Assembly (NCBI GenBank): GCA_001949185.1 | Contig: BDGG01000003.1 | Coordinates: 5,208,221 to 5,272,220, forward strand | Direction of reading: 5' to 3' | Length of the DNA: 64,000 bases | DNA from: Ramazzottius varieornatus | Taxonomy: Eukaryota; Tardigrada; Eutardigrada; Parachela; Ramazzottiidae | In this document: positions 1 through 11,700 of the stretch, piece by piece | Layout of the letters: every line of letters starts with the position of its first letter | Position numbering within the stretch: the first letter of the stretch is position 1 | Program-made: the position numbers and the translations under genes | Notes under the pieces: generated by a model | What the model saw: only the letters and a program-made list of their open reading frames with translations | Told to the model about the DNA's origin: nothing | Databases searched by the model: none

Positions 1-1069
1 TTCGATCACCGGCAGTATTCTGTTCAGAGACTTCATCGCTTCAACCGGTGCGATGTTGGTGAAACCTTCGGCGCTGGAGTTGTCTTCCAGACCGGAGAGG
101 ATGACCTTTATCACACTATCCGCGTGAATATTCACCTAAGTGCACAACAGACTTCGGAGACGGGAAATTAGATTCGAAGTTTTTCGACAAAATTGCACTT
201 ACGATTTCTGGGCCGAAGTTGACAAGACTCCCAAGTCCACGTATGCAGAATATGCGTACTATAGCCGATTGGTCGGAGTTCTTCGCGGCCAGATGACCGA
301 CGATCTCCGTAACGGCCGCTGGTTTCTCTGGCTTTTTGCTTTCAAGCATCTGCAAGCACAGCAACAAAACGAATGAAAGCCGGAAGTTCCGCAAGGAAGG
401 CGAAGCAATGAAAGCTCGACAAGCCTGCTCCTCAAGCGGCGCACATTCTCAGTGATGGTAGCTGAAGGAGTGCGCTACCCGGAAAACAACCTTGTCGGGT
501 TGTTCGCCGAGCTGCCAGATACTACATTTCGGTTCATCTTACCGCAGATAGACTGGCAGCTGCGACCGCGCGTTGAGCTTCGATGTCGCTGTTCAGGTAC
601 CCGGTTAGGTTCTCCATGACTTTCTTGGTGTTGATGTTTGACGACTGGAAAATACACTTGGCCGTGACATGAAGACCTTCGGCATACATGGTCGTGTCTT
701 CCATCATCTCGAAGGAGATCGGCACGACACAGTTTGTGTTCTTCAGAAGCTCTTTCAGAGTACCGATGGCCACTTTGGACGGCTGAAGCTGATACCCGTG
801 CTGCGACAAAACCATAAAAAATCAACCGAACCTACCAGTTGGGGTAACATAATCAATCTGAGATTTTGCAATGAAAAAAAGTCAGACCGCTGCGACGGAA
901 CATGTAACTTTTTGTCACAAATACCCGCTCGACATGAGGGCAGACGTTCCTCTTGTCGCTCTGACGTCGAGTGACTGACTCCCTCCATCAAGCGATGCCA
1001 GTCAGTGGCCTTACATATTTCAACGACTTGACCAACTGTTCCGTGAACTCGTGGCCGTTCAGCGCTGCC
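1..1069 (-). CDS. MROH1-like HEAT-repeat protein (partial, 3' part runs off the left edge)
   Basis: Several minus-strand exons can be joined: 1069-1015 (AALNGHEFTEQLVKSLKY, followed by a GTAAGG donor), an exon from about 805 to 545 (starts HGYQLQPSKVAIGTLKELL, ends before a GTAAGA donor), one ending near 136 (AIVRIFCIRGLGSLVNFGP, then GTGAAT or GTAAGT-like sites) and one reaching the left edge (VIKVILSGLEDNSS, then PVEAMKSLNRILPVIE). The leucine-rich paired helices and the phrases IRGLG and LSGLED fit the HEAT repeats of maestro heat-like repeat protein MROH1, which is far longer than this piece. No start is visible. An HMG-box gene on the opposite strand begins at 1164, so the 5' part of this gene would have to span that gene, or this is a truncated copy. 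The family call rests on memory of the repeat pattern. Confidence 0.55.
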
Positions 1070-1163
1070 CTGAATACCACTCCACCCAATCAGCAGGTCA
1101 GGACAAGTATATGGTTCTCGGTATGGCATCGGAGACCCTTTATTGACCTCGGTCTCTTCTTAG

Positions 1164-3701
1164 GTCAAATACAAGTGTCGATTTGGCCAATCGAAGTCAG
1201 GCAAGGTCGAACGAGCCCTGATTCTCGACAGTCGTTATGAACCGGCTCCCGCACCCGATGTTGCCAGTTATTTCGCGTCACGCCGCGATGATGCCCCATT
1301 CTCCTCCTATCTGGCGAAACGGTCCAGCAAGAGTCGCACCTACCAGAACTTGTCAAAGAACAAACAGGCCATTGTCCAGCTGTACTTCTTGACCGACTGG
1401 TGGCGCTTTGAGCAGGTATGTTCAAACCGGTGCACCATTAAGCGGCTATGTGACGGCGCAATGCAGTTTACGGTTACAGGCACGAGCGGAAGTTAATGCA
1501 CTGGCGAAAACAGACGAGGTCCTACTGCCACACGACATTGCCGCGGAGCTCGAGCGAAAAAAGAATCAGACGGTAGGCGTTGCTAAAAAGGAATGGTCAC
1601 CGACATCCATCCATATTTTGCGAGTGTGTATATATCTATGTGGTAGATTGAAATGGCCCAGTTTGTGCCGATGCCCGAGGCGGACATTCTCGGCTGACAA
1701 AGTGACGACCCCGATGCGGACGACCTGCGAAAGGTTGTGGCGGTAAGCCGGTGTCATTGCCATTGTGCCTAGCTGGTTTTCGTCGTACGATTTTTATGAT
1801 TTACAGGCTTGGCGAGCGGATAAAGGCAAGCAGTCCGAAACAGCAAAGGCTGGACCGTCTAACCAGCCGGCGAAGCGCTCCGCCGAATCACCGGGTGAGG
1901 TTCTTAAGAAAACCAAGCGGGATGGGACAAAGTCTGACGCGGTTGTGATATCGGTGAGTACAGCCAGAGTCGGTCGTAATGTCTGGCGTTGGCCCGAGCC
2001 GGGAGTGTTATCTCTTTCAGAACGATGAGAGCTCGATGCAGCAGAGGCGGCCAAGGTGCGTATTGACCTATACCAACGGAGACCTATCGGCCAACTGACC
2101 ATACCGTATTTTATTACAGCACCGCCCAGACGAGGAAGCGCGAGGCGTGGAGCTGCCGGCCGATTTGGTTGAAGCCGAACGCGTCACCGACAAAGACGCA
2201 GTCGCACCGGTACGTGTCAATATTCGTTCAGAGTGTCAGGGTACCACCGTTCCATGTGTACTTCTTGCGCAGTATGACCGTCGACCGTGCTGGCCAACCG
2301 GTTTCCGTTCTGCAAACTGCGAAATGCCGGATGTAAGTGTCACTTTCCCCACTAATAAGGGATGGTCACGGCGGACCATCCCTTATTAGCCAACCGTATG
2401 ATTAGCCAACTTATTCCATGTGGTTTCCTATGTGAGCAGAAGGTCCGTGACCGCGGTTGGGGAGGCCAAGTCTATCTGGCCTTTTACCGAGAAACCAGCC
2501 AGATGCGCCTCTTCTGGACGCTGCCCAAGGTGACCGAGATGTTGGTGCAAGTCACGCCCACCGGGACCGAATACTATCACCTGGGCCTGAGCAGCAAGCC
2601 CGGCCGGGGAACTTTGACTTTATCTGGATCAACGACGACAGCCATTCCACCCCGTTGGTTCCCCGCTATCGTGTTCCAGAGGGTGCGCAGTACCAGCGCT
2701 TCGTCGCGCAGACGTCCGTTCCCGTGCGCGTGAACGGACTGGAAGCACTGAAGAAGCGAGCCAAAGGTCAGGATCGTAACAAGCAAAGTGTGGGCAACGG
2801 TAAGTTGGACGGTGGTGCATGTCTCGTACTACCCTTTGACCTCTAATGTTGCCGTTTGTAGCGGGTAGTACCAATCACACACAGTCATGGCCACGAGCCA
2901 AGAGCATGTCATCCTACGTGCGCCAGGAGATTTGGAATCGCGCCCGTATGCTGCTGTCCATTCAGCCCTTGGGGTCTTGTACGCCGCTGACCGCTGAGCA
3001 ACAGGCCTCGTTGGCCACCCTCAAGGTTCGCGCCAAGCGCAACCGGAAGAACAAGGGGCAAGTTGGACGACCGGCCAATACGGGCAATGTAAGTCTGACT
3101 GTTCATCCTAAAAATGGATGGTGAGCATCCACTTATAGTTTTCATTCTTCATAGGCTCCCCGTCGACCCTTGGCGGCGTATACGCACTTCAAGAACCACT
3201 AACAACAGGAGCATTCCACGCTCAAGACGGCCGAATTGAAGACGGAAGCACTGTCGGCGTGGGCTGCTTTGCCGGCTGACACCAAGCAGGTAGGCCAGCA
3301 TAGCCAGTCTGTCGGTTATCTCACCGGTCACGCACTCTTCCTAGTAGCGGTACACCGATGCCGCGGCGGCTGATTTTGAGCGCTTCACCACGGAAACCCG
3401 TGCCTATACGGCGGCACTGGCAGCTCAGACGTCGCCGACCAAGGCCAAGTCGCCAGCCAAGAAACCCGCTCAGAAAGCGTCCCCGGAAGAAGCGTCGGGG
3501 GATGACGCGCCCGGGCCTCGTCAGCGCGCCGCGGGGAAGAAGGTCGCCGCGTTGAAGGCTAAAGCGACGGTCGCCGAGGAGGATGACGACGAGGATGAGC
3601 AGGCGGCCCATGATGATAAGGACACCGATGGAGACTACAAGGCCAGCGGCGAGAGCGACGAGAGCGACGACACTGAAAGTGAAGATGGACATGAAGAGTA
3701 G
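1164..3701 (+). pseudogene. HMG-box protein with acidic tail, probably broken
   Basis: A chain of plus-strand exons with good splice sites ends at TAG 3699-3701. The last two exons (3155-3289, then from about 3350) encode an HMG box: APRRPLAAYTHFKNH, then TEALSAWAALPADTKQ, then RYTDAAAADFERFTTE. A Lys/Ala/Pro linker and a long Asp/Glu tail follow, as in HMGB or SSRP1-type chromatin proteins. Upstream exons (from 1164, VKYKCRFGQSKSGK; from about 2441, KVRDRGWGGQVYLAFYRE) match nothing I recognise. Three lesions interrupt the chain: TGA at 1695-1697, TAA at 3200-3202 inside the HMG box, and a one-base frame change near 2605-2612 between LGLSSKPG and NFDFIWINDDSH. This suggests a decayed gene; clustered assembly errors are the alternative. 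The first coding exon is not identified. The 3' end overlaps an antisense ORF. Confidence 0.6.
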
Positions 3702-5393
3702 ACTAGATGTGCCAACTTTTTCATCCATGACTCTACATCCGGCGACAGATATGGAGCATTGTCATGGATGAGCACAATCTTGGCGGCCCCACCGAGCTCG
3801 CGACGAGCCGCAGCTAGTAAGGTTGGCAGAACAGCCGTGTAGTATTCATCCCGGTTGAATACATGTCCCTTGGAACTTTTAAACTTATCCTTCTTGCTGA
3901 ATCCACTGACGGACAACCAGGCAGGCAGTCCCGGAATGTCGGGCACCTCTGTGTGGAACCGGAGGTTCACCGCCAGAACGCGTGATCCTGCAGCAATGGA
4001 AATTCAGTCAGGATTGTATAGATGTGCTCAAAACAATGACGGAAAATGCAACTCTTGCATCGGGCTTTCATGTATCGTATTACTGTTGGTTCGCCCCTTA
4101 CTTCCGGTGGGTCATCGTCGAGGATAGCTGTCAAACATCGATGGTCTTAAAAAGGGATGGTCGATGCGATCCATCCACTTTGAGTGCCACAAGCAGTTCA
4201 CAACAAGCTGTTCTACCACTTACGGTTGATCGCGTATGTCAATTTGCATGGTTCTAGGTTGTCCGGCTCGGTTTGTGTGCCTCCCAGCTTGTCTCCGACA
4301 TATATCGTATTAACGGTCACGACGTTATCGTCAGGGATACCCGCCAACTGAAGTGTTTTCCCGACCTGGAGTCGAAACTTCGTCGCCACCATCGATGTCT
4401 TGATCGGTTCGTCACACTTGTCCATCTTCGCCAATAGAGCTGGGCCGAGATAATTGCACGCCTTGATGGACAATCGCAACCGCTCGGCCGCGGCTTTATA
4501 GAAGGCCATCTCTTCCTCCGGAGTCGACATGAGCTGGTTCACGGGAACGGCAACCGTGTTGGCTGTATAAGACTTGTAAAAACTCAGTCGCACGTTATCC
4601 GGCATGTCTGTCGGCAAATCGTCAGCTTCGAACACTGTAAAAACACGGCACACCGTAATGGCTTGCTATGTCAACGCGGTCGTGATTTTCGCCAAGATCA
4701 TTTACCACTTCCATAGTAGACGAAACTAGTCAGAGTATGGTAACGTTGGGCGCGCATCGATGTGTCACACTTATACTTCTTCAGGGCACCCGGTGCGCAG
4801 CACAGCTTCAACGTAACCGCACTACACGTCAGAGTCTGCACCGCTCGATTTGGTGCGGTTAAAGGGGTTAGTTGGGCTCCACAGCAGTAGGTCAGGCCTT
4901 CATTTCGAAGCCAATGTAACATTATCGTATGCCAGTCTACAAGAAGACAACACAATATTCATTGGCACTAGGGATTGTGGCCCCACTCGTTAGATCACCC
5001 GTTTGTACCTTCCTGACGGTCCCATCCGTAGTTGAGTGCATTATGACTCGCTGTTGCCAGCTTCGGCGTCGTGACCGGCACATCTGGCACGACACTAGAC
5101 GTTGACGGCTCAATGTCCACCAAGCCGACGGTGTCCACAGGGGCCACAGGGATGACTGAGGTGGATACAGGGAGTTGGCCCATCTGTAAAGGACAGAACT
5201 CTCTCAGATAGGTTCGAGTTTTTATAAGAGTGTTATCTTGTACCAATGGCCGCATCTTTTTCGGCGTTAGGGGACTAGGCTGTGAGTGAACTGCAGCCTG
5301 ATGGATTACGGCGAGCGCCCAAACTTGATGGCACTCATTCCCTAAGTGGTCTATATGCACCGCACCGGACCATATTACAGCAGTTTCACTCAT
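3635..5393 (-). CDS. Unrecognised multi-exon protein with a DDE-transposase-like last exon
   Basis: Exons read on the minus strand join in phase. The exon at 4955 to about 4705 (ending TSFVYYGS) joins 4636-4222 (VFEADDLPTDMPDNVRLSFY, with AERLRLSIKACNYLGPALL) through a GTAAAT donor. That exon ends at a GTAAGT donor inside AINR and joins an exon starting at 3987 (SRVLAVNLRFHTEVPDIPG). The last exon contains VLIHDNAPYLSPDVESWMKK, which resembles the second catalytic Asp block (HDNAP) of Tc1/IS630-type DDE enzymes. A first exon could be 5393-4995 (MSETAVIWSGAVHIDHLG). I recognise nothing in the middle part. The last 20 or so codons run antisense to the acidic tail of the HMG-box gene, so the true 3' end is uncertain. 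It may be a transposon-derived gene or part of an unclassified element. Confidence 0.45.
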
Positions 5394-5651
5394 TTGGTTG
5401 GTTTGTCGGCGTTACCACCGAAAGATATTCTTAACAACATGGACCGCTGGCCCTGATTATAGCTCTGTGCCCGAAGCAATAAACAACATCCAGAAAACTA
5501 AACTTAATTAATTAAAGTGGCAGTGGCAGATTAAGGAGGACCCCGGTTAGGTGGGCGAAAAGGTGAGGCATCAGACAAAAACACATATTCCGACGAGAAG
5601 TGAAGTCGGCCAACATAGAGTGAAAACTGAGGTTGAAGACACAGTCAAACT
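5394..5651. other. Intergenic, no feature seen
   Basis: No open frame with coding character, repeat copy or RNA gene is visible between the two minus-strand genes. Confidence 0.5.
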
Positions 5652-6482
5652 CTAAGAACTACGACGGAATACCGCTGTAAGGTTCTGCAAGTATGGATGG
5701 TCAGACTTTTCTTGCAACAGCTGGCGAAGACGTTCTCTGTCCAGATAGTTGTGGTTAATACAGTGGAAATCCTCTAGGACTGCATCGTTCCCCAAAGGAT
5801 CACGACAGTATTTCTGGAACTTATTCAGCGGCGCCACCGCCGCATTGTGCAAGATGATTCTGATCTGTAGCGGCAGGATGGTGATGCAGTTGATGAGGTC
5901 ATCAACTGTCGTACTCAAGTGGGAAAAGATAACAGTCTGCAGCTGGCACTTGGGGCCGCCGAACACGGAGAAGAGGGGGAAGAAAAACTTGCGGAGGCTC
6001 ATCCAGTAGGGCGGTGTGCTTGTACAGAACGATTTGTGGAGTAGGGAACGCTGCGCGCAAGTGAAGACCAGGTATCGGGTGCCGTGTTTGTAGTGCTTGA
6101 CGTATCGTATCAAGGACTTGACTACCTTGTTCAGTACATCGTAATCATCTGCAAGCAACAACAAGAAAATATACTCGGTTGTGAAATCCAGCTAGTCGAA
6201 AACGCCGGTAAGAAATTTTCCTGATGGGGGGTCGGCGGTTATCGATGAAGGTTTCACAGCGTTTACGTGGGTCACACTACCGTAGCTGTATCTTCCGCGA
6301 CGGCACAAGTCTCTGATCTCGATGCAAAGAACCTTCCGGTGGCGCAGGCGAGCTTGGACAGCCTGTTGCCATTGTCTGCAGACCAATGAGAACTTGGAGG
6401 CCAAGAGGTTGGGCTCTCCATCAAGGTAAGCAAAGACCTCGTCCAAACTCAGAGTTAGAATATTCAGCGGGGAAAGTTCCAT
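5652..6482 (-). CDS. F-box-like protein, two exons
   Basis: Exon 1 starts at ATG 6482 (MELSPLNILTLSLDEVFAYL) and carries an F-box-like segment: a short leucine-rich helix followed by LASKFSLVCRQWQQAVQARL, the usual L..V.R.W pattern. It reads to about 6200, where an intron of some 50-60 bases fits. Exon 2 (about 6145-5652) encodes ~165 residues rich in Leu, Tyr and Cys, including SLIRYVKHYKHGTRYLVFTC and INCITILPLQIRIILHNAAV, and ends SSDHPYLQNLTAVFRRSS-like at the stop. F-box proteins recruit substrates to SCF ubiquitin ligases through Skp1. The C-terminal half has no recognisable WD40 or LRR pattern, so the substrate is unknown. The F-box call rests on a short, variable motif; the exon 2 frame looks genuinely coding. 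Confidence 0.5.
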
Positions 6483-6688
6483 ACCTCATCGACAGACTCT
6501 CTGGTTTGAAACTGACCAGTGAAAGGACTGAAAGGACTCAATGTTGAACTTGAACCTCAATCTACAACATACAGCACAACACCGAACACAGTCTTTTTGT
6601 TTGTGTGCTTTGATTTTAGGACAAAGAAAGCCAGTAGAATAGAAATGAGTAAGAAAGCATACAGTTCAATGGGAATCGAAACCAATGC

Positions 6689-9617
6689 CTATTGTGCATG
6701 TTGTGGGTAGTCAGGGAGAGGATGATCATACTCAAGTAGCTCGCGCTCCTTCTTGCTGATGGCGCGCTGTCTGAAACACAATAGTCCAGAAGTAATACAC
6801 GAAGAGCAAAGTAAAGCTATTATCAAAGCAATCAAGAAACCAAAAAGGGCAGTGTTGACACAAGTGGTTGTCAGGTTGGCAGGATCGGCTTGGGAAAGAC
6901 GCAGGCGGCTGATGTTGGACGAAGTCAGATCGGAGGGAGAAATGACGCGAATACTGCTAATCAGGGGAACTTGGCCTTGCACTCGGTTCTCATCTTCCGC
7001 CGCTCGACGCTTACGATCAAAGACGGTACGGCGACGTTGTGGTGGACGAGTGACCAGCGGTGGCAGGCGGGAAACCATGTAGGGAACTTCGGCCGTTTCC
7101 ACTTCCTCTATTCCGTACTAAAATAAACGTAGGAAAACGGCTGAACTGCATTCAACTTACTTCCTCCAACTCGCGCATCGTATCAAACAATACACTGTAC
7201 ACATGCGCAACTTGACTGTCTGAACTGAGCTGAGCCAAGTTTCATTAAAAGAATAAGAAGATATTTTTCCTGGTTCTGTTTTTCTTAATATTCTGAAGTA
7301 GTTCTGGCTAGAATTTGCATCAAATTTGGCTTACGCTGTTGATAATTCGGGGTTGTGCCCGGGTGGTAGTTGTGGTAGTAGTGGTCGTTGTGGTGGTGGT
7401 TGTTCTTTTTGGGGTTCTTGGTGGAGTCTGGATTCTCGGAGGTGGGTTGCCGTATCCTTCGTCTTCTGGGACGATCAGAGGAGGTGCCGGTCGAGTGGTA
7501 CGACGCTGAAGCTGACGGCTTTCTTCGGGGACTTGCGGTGCCGGTGGTAGTTCACCGTACCTCAACCCTTGACACTGCTTCTGGACGCAACCACCTTTGC
7601 ATACCGCGATGTTACACTTGATATTCACCTGGAAAGAGAAGCAGACATAACAATCAATCAACCAAGTTCTATTCGGTGGTTTCAACCTCGGCAAATAATT
7701 TGAACCAGATGGTTATCCCAAGCGGCGCACGCCGCTTGTGTTATCAGCTGAGAGCGTGCGCCAATTGGAAAACGCTCCCAAAACTCGACATTCTGACTAA
7801 TCAAGTGGCGCACGCTTCGAGTGTTACTGGCAAAGAGCGTGCGCCACTTGCAAAACAACCTTGAGACTGGACAAGATTGCTTGCTCAAGTGGCGCACGAG
7901 TGACACCGGCCAAAAAGTGCGCCACTTGGGAAAGCGATATGGAGCATTCGCCGACATCCCGATTGATCGTGACATTTGACATACCGTCATATCATCGGGG
8001 AACTTGAAAGCAGTCAAGTAAGCATAGGCAATTTGCGCCGCTGTATTCTGGGTCTCTCTGGTAGTCTGCCACGCCGTGATAAGTTTCTCCATCAGCACAC
8101 AACCGTTCTCATCGGTCAACTGAATCTTGTTCCTGCTTCGACCATCACTGGCGAAGCAGTCCAAGACTTGGAGTTCCATTGTCAAGTCCTTAGTCTGCAG
8201 GTAGATGACGAGGGTGAGGGTGTCGCCAATCTGGACGATGCCTTCGGCAATGACGGGTGCAAAGGGTCCACGACCCACTTGAACAGACATGGCCGTCGTC
8301 ACGTCGTTGCCGTTGAAGTTGACAGCCAGCACATTGCCGGCGTCTACGCGAAAGGGCGTGAAGGTGATAGTAGAACGAATGCTGCTATTCCAGTTGCAGC
8401 GAACCCGCCGAGCCACGTCCGTTTGCTGCTGGTATTGGGCGTCGTTCTGCATGATGATGGTGTTCTCGATGTACCGAACTGGTGGCGACCTTCAGACAAC
8501 TCCTCGAGGTTAGATTGATAATTCTATTCTACTTTAGATTGTTTTTCAATGTACTCTTCCATTGATGCCCCAGGCGAAAAATACTAATCTGGAACTTGCT
8601 GGAAATGTAAAAATATATTGGAAGCTCGACAAACAAAGTCGACGAGACTGTTTTCTTCAAGAGCGCATATTTCTGATGTTATAGACGCAGGCGTGCGCCA
8701 CTGGGAGTCTGGGACAAACGACATTGCCGGGTTGTCCTAAGTGGCGCACGTCCTCAGTGTTATTTGCTGAAACAGTGCGTCACTTGGCAAAACGATCTGA
8801 TGAAGTTTGTTAGCTTATTTAAAACTAAATAATTTTACGGTTTAAAACTGATTAATTTCGAGTGTTTTCCGTGAGATTTTTTGGTTGTCCATACTTGGTG
8901 TCGTCGTTGCCGCTCTGAGTGCCGCAAGCGTTGATGGGAATGTTGAAGGAGAAGGCGTTTTGGCCCGTACTTTGCTTGACGAAAATACAGCCTTGGGTGT
9001 AGTAGGAGCCTTTGGAGTAGATGATGCCGCTGAAGAAGGAATCAAACTGAACCGTCACTTGCATACCGCTTGCGTCGCAAGAAGCGTCAAGGATGGTCAG
9101 TTGCGGTGTCTTGATTTTGGATTTCGGGAGGGAGTAACTCATACTGTCGGAATCATCAAACTGATCCAGCTGACCGTAGACACTCTGCAAAAATCCGAGA
9201 TGAAAATCTAGCCACAGATAACAACGCGCAGAAACCGAAAATAGCACCCGCAAATATTCCAGAATATTACAACAATATAACAAAAATTTTCTGAATGTTT
9301 TCTGCAAAAAACTCAGGGTAAAAAGCTGGAAACGTATTCCAAAGTACAGAGCAAAGAAACTCGGCTGAATTTTTCCCAGGTTGCGCGCGGTACCAGCCAT
9401 TTATACCGTTTACGTGCGCCAGCTGGGAACCAACGAGACTCAATCATATGGTTTCAAGTGGCGCACGTTTCTATTGCTATTAGCTTGAAGGATGCGCCAC
9501 CCCGCACAGCAGCTTTTCAACAAGAAAAGGCAGGGTTGCACGTACTTGCAGAGCGAAGATGATGAGTAAGAGAGTGACATCACGGACTGTCGTCCATATC
9601 AGCCGATAACAAGGCAT
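6689..9617 (-). CDS. Zona-pellucida-domain transmembrane protein (cuticlin-like)
   Basis: Exon 1 encodes a signal peptide (MPCYRLIWTTVRDV, then LLLIIFALQ) ending at a GTACGT donor; an in-frame ATG also lies upstream at 9668. Exon 2 (from about 9188) begins SVYGQLDQFDDSDS and carries the ZP-N Cys pattern (ILDASCDASGMQV, GCIFVKQSTG). Exon 3 (about 8495-7972) encodes the rest of the domain: QVGRGPFAPVIAEGIVQIGD, LTLVIYLQTKD and RNKIQLTDENGCVL, typical of invertebrate ZP/cuticlin proteins. Exon 4 supplies CNIAVCKGGCVQKQC, then a Pro/Thr-rich stretch with a run of Thr (7352-7420). The last exons add a basic furin-like site (DRKRR), a membrane helix (ALFGFLIALIIALLC) and a short cytoplasmic tail, ending at 6689. 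This is the standard order for secreted matrix or cuticle ZP proteins released by furin. Three introns hold copies of the hairpin repeat. Confidence 0.85.
7352..7420 (-). repeat. Low-complexity Thr-codon run in the ZP gene
   Basis: Plus strand reads as degenerate GTGGTAGT/GTTGTGG triplets, which on the minus strand encode a run of about 14 Thr followed by Arg-Ala-Gln. It is a coding microsatellite in the mucin-like stalk and is likely to vary in length. Confidence 0.7.
7715..7962. mobile_element. Paired-hairpin MITE, three hairpins (ZP intron)
   Basis: Three successive inverted repeats are seen, the second being AAGTGGCGCACG ... CGTGCGCCACTTG. They are 75-85 nt apart and sit in the intron between the main ZP exon and the Cys-rich exon. 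Confidence 0.85.
8625..8810. mobile_element. Paired-hairpin MITE, two hairpins (ZP intron)
   Basis: The first hairpin is degraded (AAGAGCGCATAT ... GCGTGCGCCACT). The second is clearer (TAAGTGGCGCACG ... CAGTGCGTCACTTG). It lies between the two ZP-domain exons. Confidence 0.8.
9408..9500. mobile_element. Paired-hairpin MITE, partial (ZP intron 1)
   Basis: A right arm ACGTGCGCCAGCTGG is followed by one complete hairpin, CAAGTGGCGCACG ... GATGCGCCACC. It looks like a 5'-truncated two-hairpin copy. Confidence 0.75.
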
Positions 9618-9669
9618 TCTTTGGTGGGAGATTGACGGACAGTAATGGTAGAAAGACCTGCAACGCAAA

Positions 9670-10690
9670 CGTTCTGTAGGTCAACATGCGTAACTCGACA
9701 GAGCTTCGGACGGCATTGCCCATGCATCCGGCACAAACGTGAGTGGGGCAAATTAGCGCACTTCAGCTCATTTAGAAAAACAAATCGCCCATCTCCGTTG
9801 CCTTTCTTCACGTTGAAGACTTTCACAATGGCACCTTATCAGACTAATCCGCCACACGTCCAAATTACAAACTGCTACACGAATATGTCAGTGATTATCA
9901 CGAACACAAAACCAACCCACGGAACAAAAAACTGAGCGCGCGTTGCTCTTTACCGATCAAAATCCGACAGTGTCCGCTTAAGAAGGTGACCGGGAAAAAA
10001 GGGGCGGTAAACATTCCGTGAGGAGCCCAAAAGCTATAATCTACATTGGTTGGGCATTTCTGGTAAATTAGCTAGAATAAAAGTGCCGTGTACTGCTTTG
10101 GCGGAAGCAACTAAAAAAGTGTAGGAGTGGGGCGGGTAATATAGTAAAGAAGGTAAGCGTTTGATACTCGTACAGTTATTAGTTCTGCAAAACGCAGTTT
10201 TGTCAGGTGGTTTCTCATGGAAGCTAATTGTCCGTCTATGGAGAGCAAAATGGCCAAACATGGCAGTGCATATATGCGACTATTGTCATGCTTGGCCGTT
10301 TAACACCACCACACAGACATTACTCACGGCCGATATCTGACAAGATTAATTGCTCGAACCAGATCCACTTCTATAGGCTCTTCAAACAATTTCACCATCT
10401 TCAGTTGGTTTCAAGAAAAAAAACGACTCGAGAAAAGTTTTTCCTGATATTAAATTTTCGAAAAGAAATTGGTGTACTTTCTGCGTTGAATATCTTCGCG
10501 AAAAATTCTGGCGGACGGAAGTACGAGGAAGTCGGATGTTCAGCGACCTGGAAAATTATGAGCACGTATGTTGTTCAGAAAGAATAATATCGGAACCAAA
10601 AGACGTGCATACCATTAAAATTATGTATAGTTTGTTTACTGGCTTTATCGAAACCGAAAGTAGCTGAACCAGTTGCCCCATCACCCATGG
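9670..10690. other. Intergenic stretch without recognised genes
   Basis: Short open frames occur on both strands but lack splice context, family motifs or convincing composition. AT content rises towards 10.4-10.6 kb. Confidence 0.5.
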
Positions 10691-10698
10691 ATGTTCGA

Positions 10699-11700
10699 TC
10701 AATGGTCATTTTCACAGTCGCTACCTTTACCGGTACCAGTACGAGAGTAACAAACCTTTAAGAAGCCCACTGTTATCACGTTACGTAACGTCGGTAATCG
10801 CATTACGGTGTTGTCACTGCCATTCAACACAGAATAACAGTGAGACCGAGTACCAGGTTGATTTTTGGAAGGTTGAATCAAACGCCCCGTGCTACATTTC
10901 ATGGTTCTTCCCCCGGTATCAAACTGCATAAAAAACCCGTTTCTGCTTTCCAACACCCAAACAATTGCGTAAATTAGCCTACAGAAGCCATTAACTACGC
11001 CGGGTAAACACATGTTCCGGAGGTAATTTCTCCTGTTATGTTTTCCCGACAGCAACGTGACAGAAAATTAAAGACAGACTTCATTACCAACTCAACAAAC
11101 AAAATAAACTAGCGCCTGGGCAAACCATAAGATTGTTGCTCCAAGTAGCACACCCTTTTAGCATTGTTGGCAGCAAACGGGCGCCTCCTCGGAAAACACT
11201 CGAAACTCAACCAGAAGGTTTTCCCAAGCGGCGCACGCCTCCATCCAATAAAACGTCAAACATGCGCCACTCGAGTAAACATTCTTGTCGCGTTCTAGCC
11301 AACAACAGAACGAACAGAAAACAGCTTGCATCTGACTTCCGCTTCAGCACTCGATGTGCACTGTGTAAAAAAAAAACAGGAAGAAAATGAAGACTCACTT
11401 TGGTTAACTTACACAAAAACCTAGAGGATCTGCAACGAGGAGAATTGCAAATTGGTCCGGTTCGCTCGAAACACCGTCGACAAAATCCTGATCAGTGAAT
11501 TGAAGGTTCCAATGGAGGGGAAATTCAGAAGGGAAAGGTAGAATGCAATATCGGTTCTCCGTTTCAGAAAGTAATGCCGGTAATAAATGCACCGTAAAGG
11601 AAGTCAAGAGAAAAAGAATAACCGTAGTGCTCTTCTCGATCTTCGCATTGACACAGATCTGGTCAACTTGAAGAAGCGAAAGCGAAACTGTCGCGAGCAC
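10699..11700 (-). CDS. Candidate exons of an unrecognised membrane or secreted protein
   Basis: Two minus-strand open stretches look coding. One (11700-11413) encodes a hydrophobic helix (TTVILFLLTSFTVHLLPALL) followed by FPLHWNLQFTDQDFVDG, and ends at a GTAAGT donor after ADPLGFC. The second follows an acceptor in TTTTATGCAG near 10924 and encodes FDTGGRTMKCSTGRLIQPS, then SDNTVMRLPTLRNVITVGF, ending by 10699. A small exon after the TTTTACACAG acceptor near 11358 may lie between. The arrangement would suit a single-pass protein with an extracellular region, but no family is recognised, no start codon is clear and the joins are not proven. A hairpin-repeat copy lies in the presumed intron. 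Confidence 0.35.
11135..11282. mobile_element. Paired-hairpin MITE, two hairpins
   Basis: A degraded first hairpin (CCAAGTAGCACACC ... CGGGCGCCTCC) is followed by a better second (CCAAGCGGCGCACG ... CATGCGCCACTCG). Confidence 0.75.

Noticed and set aside
3358-3771. Arg- and Met-rich frames on both strands around the acidic tail
   Set aside because: They are shadows of the Glu/Asp/Ala-rich HMG-box tail in other frames.
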